A stretch of DNA of 64,000 nt from DASVCS01 sp036381495 (GTDB taxonomy: Bacteria > Gemmatimonadota > Gemmatimonadetes > Longimicrobiales > RSA9): assembly GCA_036381495.1 (NCBI GenBank), contig DASVCS010000141.1:17096-81095 (forward strand). Reading direction: 5' to 3'. Numbering within the stretch: the first letter of the stretch is position 1; each line of letters begins with the position of its first letter. A program made the translations under genes and the position numbers. The notes under the pieces were generated by a model. The model saw only the letters and a program-made list of their open reading frames with translations, had not been told where the DNA came from and made no database searches. Positions 59,656 to 64,000 of this stretch are shown here, piece by piece.

Positions 59656-61647
59656 ATGGACGCGATGCGATCGCCGATGGTCGAGGGGGGAGCGACGCCA
59701 CCGGAATCCGGACCCGCGGAGCACGCGGAGGAGCGCGCCGGGCCGGCCACGTCCGGCGGCCACCACCCGAACGACGCCGCGCGTGGGCGGCGCCTGGTGC
59801 TGCTCTCGCTCGCCGCGCTCGGCGTCGTCTTCGGCGACATCGGCACCAGCCCACTGTACGCCGTACGAGAGTCGTTCCTGGAAGCGCACGGCGTCATACC
59901 GACGCCGGAGAACGTGCTCGGCGTGCTCTCGCTCATCTTCTGGTCGCTGATCATCGTCATCTCGATCAAGTACCTGGCCTTCATCATGCGCGCCGACAAC
60001 CGCGGCGAGGGCGGGATCCTGGCGCTGACGTCGCTCGCGACGCCGGTCGGAGCGTTGAGGCCGGGCGGGCGGTGGGCGCTGGTCGTGCTCGGCCTCTTCG
60101 GGACCGCGCTCCTCTACGGCGACGGCATGATCACGCCGGCGATCTCGGTGCTCAGCGCCGTCGAGGGGCTCGCGATCGCCACACCGTTCTTCGAGCCTTA
60201 CGTCATCCCGATCACGATCGGGATCCTGGTCGCGCTGTTCGCCTTCCAGAGGCGCGGCACCGCGCGCATCGGGCGGATCTTCGGCCCCGTCATGGTCGCC
60301 TGGTTCGCGACCATCGCCGTGCTCGGCGCCTGGCACGTCATCCGCGAGCCGGACGTGCTCCGCGCCGTCAGTCCGCTCCACGCGATCCGCTTCTTCCGCG
60401 CGAACGGCTGGAACGCCTTCCTCGTGCTCGGCGCGGTCTTCCTGGTGGTGACGGGCGGCGAGGCGCTGTACGCGGACATGGGCCACTTCGGGCGCCGCCC
60501 GATCCGGCTGGCGTGGTCCGGGCTCGTCCTGCCGGCGCTGCTGCTCAACTATTTCGGCCAGGGCGCGCTGCTGCTGCACACGCCGGAGGCCGCGCACAAC
60601 CCGTTCTACCGGCTCGCGCCGCCGTGGGCGATCTATCCCCTGGTCCTCATCGCGACCGCCGCCACGGTGATCGCGTCGCAGGCCCTGATCTCCGGCTCGT
60701 ACTCGCTCACGATGCAGGCCGTACAGCTCGGTTACAGCCCGCGCGTCACGATCGAACACACCTCCGCAGAGGCGATCGGCCAGATCTACATCCCGGGGAT
60801 CAACTGGACGCTCATGTTCGCGACGATCGGACTGGTCCTGGGATTCCGGTCATCCAGCAGCCTGGCGGCGGCCTACGGCGTGGCCGTGACCACGACCATG
60901 GTCGTCACTTCCATGCTGTTCTACGTCGTCGCGCGGGAACGGTGGAAGTGGAGCCTGCCGTTGGCCATGCTGCTGGCCGGCTTCTTCCTCGCGATCGATG
61001 TGGGTTTCTGGGGCGCGAACCTGCTGAAGATCCCGGCCGGCGGCTGGTTCCCGCTCCTGGTGGGCGCCGTCGCGTTCACGCTCATGACGACGTGGAAGCG
61101 GGGGCGGCAGATCCTCGCGCAGCGGATCCGCGAGCGCACGCTGCCCCGGCATCTCTTCCTGCGAGAGATCGAGGCCCATCCCCCGGTCCGCGTGCCCTAC
61201 ACGGCCGTGTACATGTACAGCGACCCGAACGGCACGCCACCCGCGCTGCTCCACAACCTGAAGCACAACTACGTGCTCCACGAGCGCGTGATCTTCCTCT
61301 CCGTCCAGACGGCGGAGATCCCGGTCGTGCCCGCCGCGGAGCGGGCCGTGGTCGAGCCGCTCGGCAGCGGCATCTTCCAGGTCACGCTCCGCTACGGCTT
61401 CATGGAAGATGTGGACGTGCCGGCGGCGCTCGCCGCGATCCGCGATGATCGGCTCGCGTTGGAACCGGCGCGGACGACCTACTTCCTGGGACGCGAGACG
61501 CTGCTCGCCTCCAGGCGAAGGCGTGGAATGGCGCTCTGGCGCGAGAAACTCTTCAGCCTGATGTCGCGCAACGCGCGAAACGCCGCATCGTTCTTCCGCC
61601 TGCCGGCCGATCAGGTCGTCGAGCTCGGCGTCCAGATCGAGCTGTAG
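59656..61647 (+). CDS. kup: Kup-type potassium transporter, canonical motif
   Basis: 663 residues; ATG 59656 with GGAG nine bases upstream (an upstream frame extension is unlikely). Canonical motifs: VFGDIGTSPLYAVRESF, MRADNRGEGGILALTSL, LLYGDGMITPAISVLSAVEG, GGEALYADMGHFGRRP, LLNYFGQGALLL and TTYFLGRETLL near the C-terminus. About 12 helices, with a C-terminal domain of ~150 residues. The N-terminal 40 residues are Gly/Pro/Ala-rich and cytoplasmic. It is a separate copy from the operon-linked variant at 13470-15365, from which it differs in the selectivity-region motif. Confidence 0.95.
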   Translation: MDAMRSPMVEGGATPPESGPAEHAEERAGPATSGGHHPNDAARGRRLVLLSLAALGVVFGDIGTSPLYAVRESFLEAHGVIPTPENVLGVLSLIFWSLIIVISIKYLAFIMRADNRGEGGILALTSLATPVGALRPGGRWALVVLGLFGTALLYGDGMITPAISVLSAVEGLAIATPFFEPYVIPITIGILVALFAFQRRGTARIGRIFGPVMVAWFATIAVLGAWHVIREPDVLRAVSPLHAIRFFRANGWNAFLVLGAVFLVVTGGEALYADMGHFGRRPIRLAWSGLVLPALLLNYFGQGALLLHTPEAAHNPFYRLAPPWAIYPLVLIATAATVIASQALISGSYSLTMQAVQLGYSPRVTIEHTSAEAIGQIYIPGINWTLMFATIGLVLGFRSSSSLAAAYGVAVTTTMVVTSMLFYVVARERWKWSLPLAMLLAGFFLAIDVGFWGANLLKIPAGGWFPLLVGAVAFTLMTTWKRGRQILAQRIRERTLPRHLFLREIEAHPPVRVPYTAVYMYSDPNGTPPALLHNLKHNYVLHERVIFLSVQTAEIPVVPAAERAVVEPLGSGIFQVTLRYGFMEDVDVPAALAAIRDDRLALEPARTTYFLGRETLLASRRRRGMALWREKLFSLMSRNARNAASFFRLPADQVVELGVQIEL

Positions 61648-61704
61648 TACCCCGACCACGCGCTCCGGCGACGACGACGCCGAACGGTTCCGGTGGACTG
61701 CCCG

Positions 61705-64000
61705 TCACGAGCTCGCCGCGACTCCCCGTTGGGAGCGGCCGAACTCGTACTCGTGCGGCGGTTCGGCGCCCAGGAGGTTCCGTACGAAGTAGTCCCAGCG
61801 CCGGCGGACCATGTACGGCTCGTTGCCGAAGCCGTGGCGGCGGTTCGGCAGCAGGATCAGGTCGAAGTCCTTGTTGGCGTCGATCAGCGCATTGACCAGA
61901 AGGAGCGTGTTGAACGGCGGCACGTTGTTGTCCGTGGTGCCGTGCGCGATCAGGAGCTTGCCCTTCAGGTTCTCGGCCAGGAGCTGATTCGCCTGGTTGT
62001 CGTAACTGGTCGTGCCGTCCGGCCGGCGCTCGAGCAGCCCCTGCCACTTCTCGCCCCAGTCATCCTCGTAGCTGCGGTTGTCGTGGTTGCCGGCCTCGGA
62101 AACCGCGACATCGAAGAAGTCCGGGTAGCGCAGGATCGCGTCGGCGGAGGCGAAGCCGCCGCCCGAGTGGCCGTAGATGCCCGCGCGGTCGAGGTCGATC
62201 CAGGGATAGCGCGCCGCGAGCTGCTTCATCGCGGCGATCTGGTCGGGGAGCCCGTTGTCGCCCATGTTGCCGTAGTACGCGGCGTGGAACGACTTGGAGC
62301 GCATGGGCGTGCCCATGGCGTCGAGTTCGATCACGATGAAGCCCAGCTCGGCGAGCGCCTGAGTATCCCCGCGCGACGGGGAGAAGCTGCGGCTCCCCAC
62401 GCTGCCGGTCTGCGGGCCCGGGTAGATGTGGTTGATGATCGGGTACTTCTTCGTCGGATCGAAGTCCGTCGGGCGGTACATCAATCCGTACAGGTCCGTC
62501 TTGCCGTCACGCGCCTTGACCGTGAACGGGATCGGCGGCTGCCAGCCCGCGGCGAGGAGGCGCGAGATGTCGGCCTCTTCGAGCGTGAGCCGCACGTCGC
62601 CATCCATCTCCCGCAGTACGGTGATCGGCGGCGTCGTGGGCGTCGAATAGCTGTCGATGAACCAGCGGCCGTCGGGCGAGATGTCGATCTCGTGGTTCGC
62701 GCTGTCCGGCGTGAGCAGCTCGAGGTCGTCACCTTCCAGCCCCACGCGGTACAGGTACTGGAAGTAGGGGTCGCCCGGCTCGCGGCCCGCGCCGGTGAAG
62801 TAGATCGTCCGTTCCTCGCGGTCGATGCGACGCACCTGGAGCACGTTCCAGTCGCCGCTCGTGATGCGGTGCTTGAGCCGCCCCGTTTCGAGATCGTAGA
62901 GATAGAGGTGCCCCCAGTCGTCGCGCTGCGAGTACCAGATCACCTCGTTCGACTCGGGGAGCACGTGCCAGTTGACCATGTTGAAGCCGGACTCGAAGAA
63001 GGTCGGCACGGTCTCTTCGAGGACGGTCCGGACAGCGCCCGTCTCGGCGTCCGCGATCCGGAGCGCGGCCCGCTTGTGGTCGCGGGATGACGAGACGAAC
63101 GCGAGCTTCGAGCCGTCCGGGAACCACTCGACATCGGCCCACGTGCCCCGGCAGTACACGTGGTCGCAGATCGTCGAGCGGTGTGGGTCGGGCGGCATTT
63201 TCAGCCGGATCACGCGCGAGCCGGCCGGGCGGTCCAGGTCGATGATCACGCGGTGGATCATGAAGATGGCGCTGTCGCCCGGGAGCGGGTACTTCCACGC
63301 TTCGAGCTCGGGGTGCCCCACCCTCGTGTGGACGAGGTACATCATCCCGACGCCGCGCGAGTCGTGCTGGAACGTCGCGATCTTGCGGGAATCCGGCGAC
63401 CAGAGCAGGACGGGGCGGTCGCTGCGGACCCAGCCGGCGTTGTTCGTGGCGTAGCCGAAGTCTTCGACGCCATCGGTCGTGAGTTGCGTCTCCTCCCCCG
63501 TTTCGAGGTCGCGGACCCACAGGTTCCAATCCCGGATGAAGGCCGCGCGCCGGCCATCGGGCGAGACGACGGCGTTGCGGAGCGCCTGCGAGTCGCCGGC
63601 ATCTTCCGCCGTGCACCGGCCGCCATCCAGGCGGCAGCGCCAGTTGCCCGACCGGAGCTGGAACGAGATCGACTCGCCGTCCGCCGAGTACTCGAACCGC
63701 GAGAACGGCAGGTGGAACGCGTCGATGGTCGTGTCCAACGCGGCGGAGAGCGCCGTGGCGATCGCCGCCTGATCGAACGCAGGCGTCTTCTTCCGCTCTT
63801 CGGGATCGACCCGGACGAACTCGAACCCGCGCGGCGTCGCGTTGCCGTACCAGAAGTCGCCGTCCGGCAGCCACGTCGCGCGGACGGAGGCGCCGAAGAC
63901 CAGCGGCCGCGTGTTCCAGCCCATGAACCGCTCCGCGCGAGCGTAGTCGGCGGCCGTGAGGGCCGCGGGGCGGTACGGCTGCGGCTGCTGCGCTCCGGCC
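61705..64000 (-). CDS. S9-family (DPP IV-like) serine peptidase, truncated at the window edge
   Basis: At least 765 residues; the frame stays open to the right edge, with YARAERFMGWN crossing 63924, so the true N-terminus lies outside. Beta-propeller N-terminal domain (DPP4-type blades VLLWSPDSRKIATFQHDSRG and WHVLPESNEVIWYSQRDDWG), then an alpha/beta-hydrolase domain with nucleophile GIYGHSGGGFASA, an acid in HGTTDNNVPPFNTLLLVNAL and the catalytic His in LLPNRRHGFGNEPYMVRR. The triad is complete. It probably removes dipeptides in the periplasm; the export signal is in the missing part. Confidence 0.93.
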   Translation of the reverse strand, partial: AGAQQPQPYRPAALTAADYARAERFMGWNTRPLVFGASVRATWLPDGDFWYGNATPRGFEFVRVDPEERKKTPAFDQAAIATALSAALDTTIDAFHLPFSRFEYSADGESISFQLRSGNWRCRLDGGRCTAEDAGDSQALRNAVVSPDGRRAAFIRDWNLWVRDLETGEETQLTTDGVEDFGYATNNAGWVRSDRPVLLWSPDSRKIATFQHDSRGVGMMYLVHTRVGHPELEAWKYPLPGDSAIFMIHRVIIDLDRPAGSRVIRLKMPPDPHRSTICDHVYCRGTWADVEWFPDGSKLAFVSSSRDHKRAALRIADAETGAVRTVLEETVPTFFESGFNMVNWHVLPESNEVIWYSQRDDWGHLYLYDLETGRLKHRITSGDWNVLQVRRIDREERTIYFTGAGREPGDPYFQYLYRVGLEGDDLELLTPDSANHEIDISPDGRWFIDSYSTPTTPPITVLREMDGDVRLTLEEADISRLLAAGWQPPIPFTVKARDGKTDLYGLMYRPTDFDPTKKYPIINHIYPGPQTGSVGSRSFSPSRGDTQALAELGFIVIELDAMGTPMRSKSFHAAYYGNMGDNGLPDQIAAMKQLAARYPWIDLDRAGIYGHSGGGFASADAILRYPDFFDVAVSEAGNHDNRSYEDDWGEKWQGLLERRPDGTTSYDNQANQLLAENLKGKLLIAHGTTDNNVPPFNTLLLVNALIDANKDFDLILLPNRRHGFGNEPYMVRRRWDYFVRNLLGAEPPHEYEFGRSQRGVAASS

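Overview
This is a very GC-rich bacterial chromosome segment. It is densely coded, with many GTG starts, many 4- or 8-base gene overlaps and almost no mobile-element genes. The combination of an Alternative Complex III operon fused to an A2-type cytochrome oxidase operon, SnoaL/NTF2 lipoproteins, numerous ECF sigma factors, two Kup transporters and a DPP-IV-like peptidase fits Gemmatimonadota best. This is inferred from gene content and base composition; no rRNA or tRNA gene is present to confirm it.

Layout. 0.2-3.5 kb (minus): a Ycf48-like propeller/NTF2 fusion and a phosphoribosyltransferase-like fusion protein. 3.9-7.4 kb (plus): ECF sigma, anti-sigma and TonB-dependent receptor. 7.5-13.3 kb: a GntR regulator, then a secreted/anchored protein, a 34-residue membrane protein and a sodium:solute symporter, then an outer-membrane-barrel/cupredoxin fusion convergent with a ZIP-like carrier. 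13.5-27.9 kb (minus): one long respiratory operon, actABCDEF-sco-coxBACD-kup. 28.4-33.8 kb (plus): a sensory-rhodopsin-transducer homologue, a TPP enzyme and a large FAD/Fe-S dehydrogenase.

34.0-38.3 kb (minus) is an island that looks less GC-rich than its surroundings. It holds an ECF sigma factor, two tiny paralogous exported peptides with identical four-cysteine spacing, a membrane-anchored propeller protein, a lipoprotein propeller and a small lipoprotein. 38.6-42.2 kb: a diheme cytochrome, a UDG-family protein and a SnoaL lipoprotein. 42.2-49.9 kb looks like a sugar/3-keto-glycoside catabolic region: permease, DUF1080 hydrolase, GMC oxidoreductase, its subunit 3, a Gfo/Idh/MocA dehydrogenase and a TIM-barrel isomerase. 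49.9-52.7 kb (minus): ECF sigma, anti-sigma-like protein and two Spy/LTxxQ-like periplasmic proteins. 53.3-56.6 kb: an M1 peptidase and two bacterial PH proteins. 57.1-59.4 kb: an ATP-grasp ligase and a luciferase-like flavin monooxygenase behind what reads as a textbook ribosome-mediated attenuator, with a Met/Cys-rich leader peptide. 59.7-64 kb: a second kup and a truncated S9 peptidase.

Three observations deserve most attention: (i) the Cys-codon leader/attenuator at 57.17-57.35 kb; (ii) the exported four-cysteine peptide pair with propeller proteins and an ECF sigma at 34.0-38.3 kb; (iii) a scattered GGGCTA/GGGCTG hexamer repeat family that could form G-quadruplexes, which in four copies overlaps a gene's stop codon, and in some copies carries further conserved blocks. 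A second repeat family, a 56-bp palindrome, occurs three times near 51-53 kb. All functional statements come from reading the sequence and general family knowledge; no database search was run.
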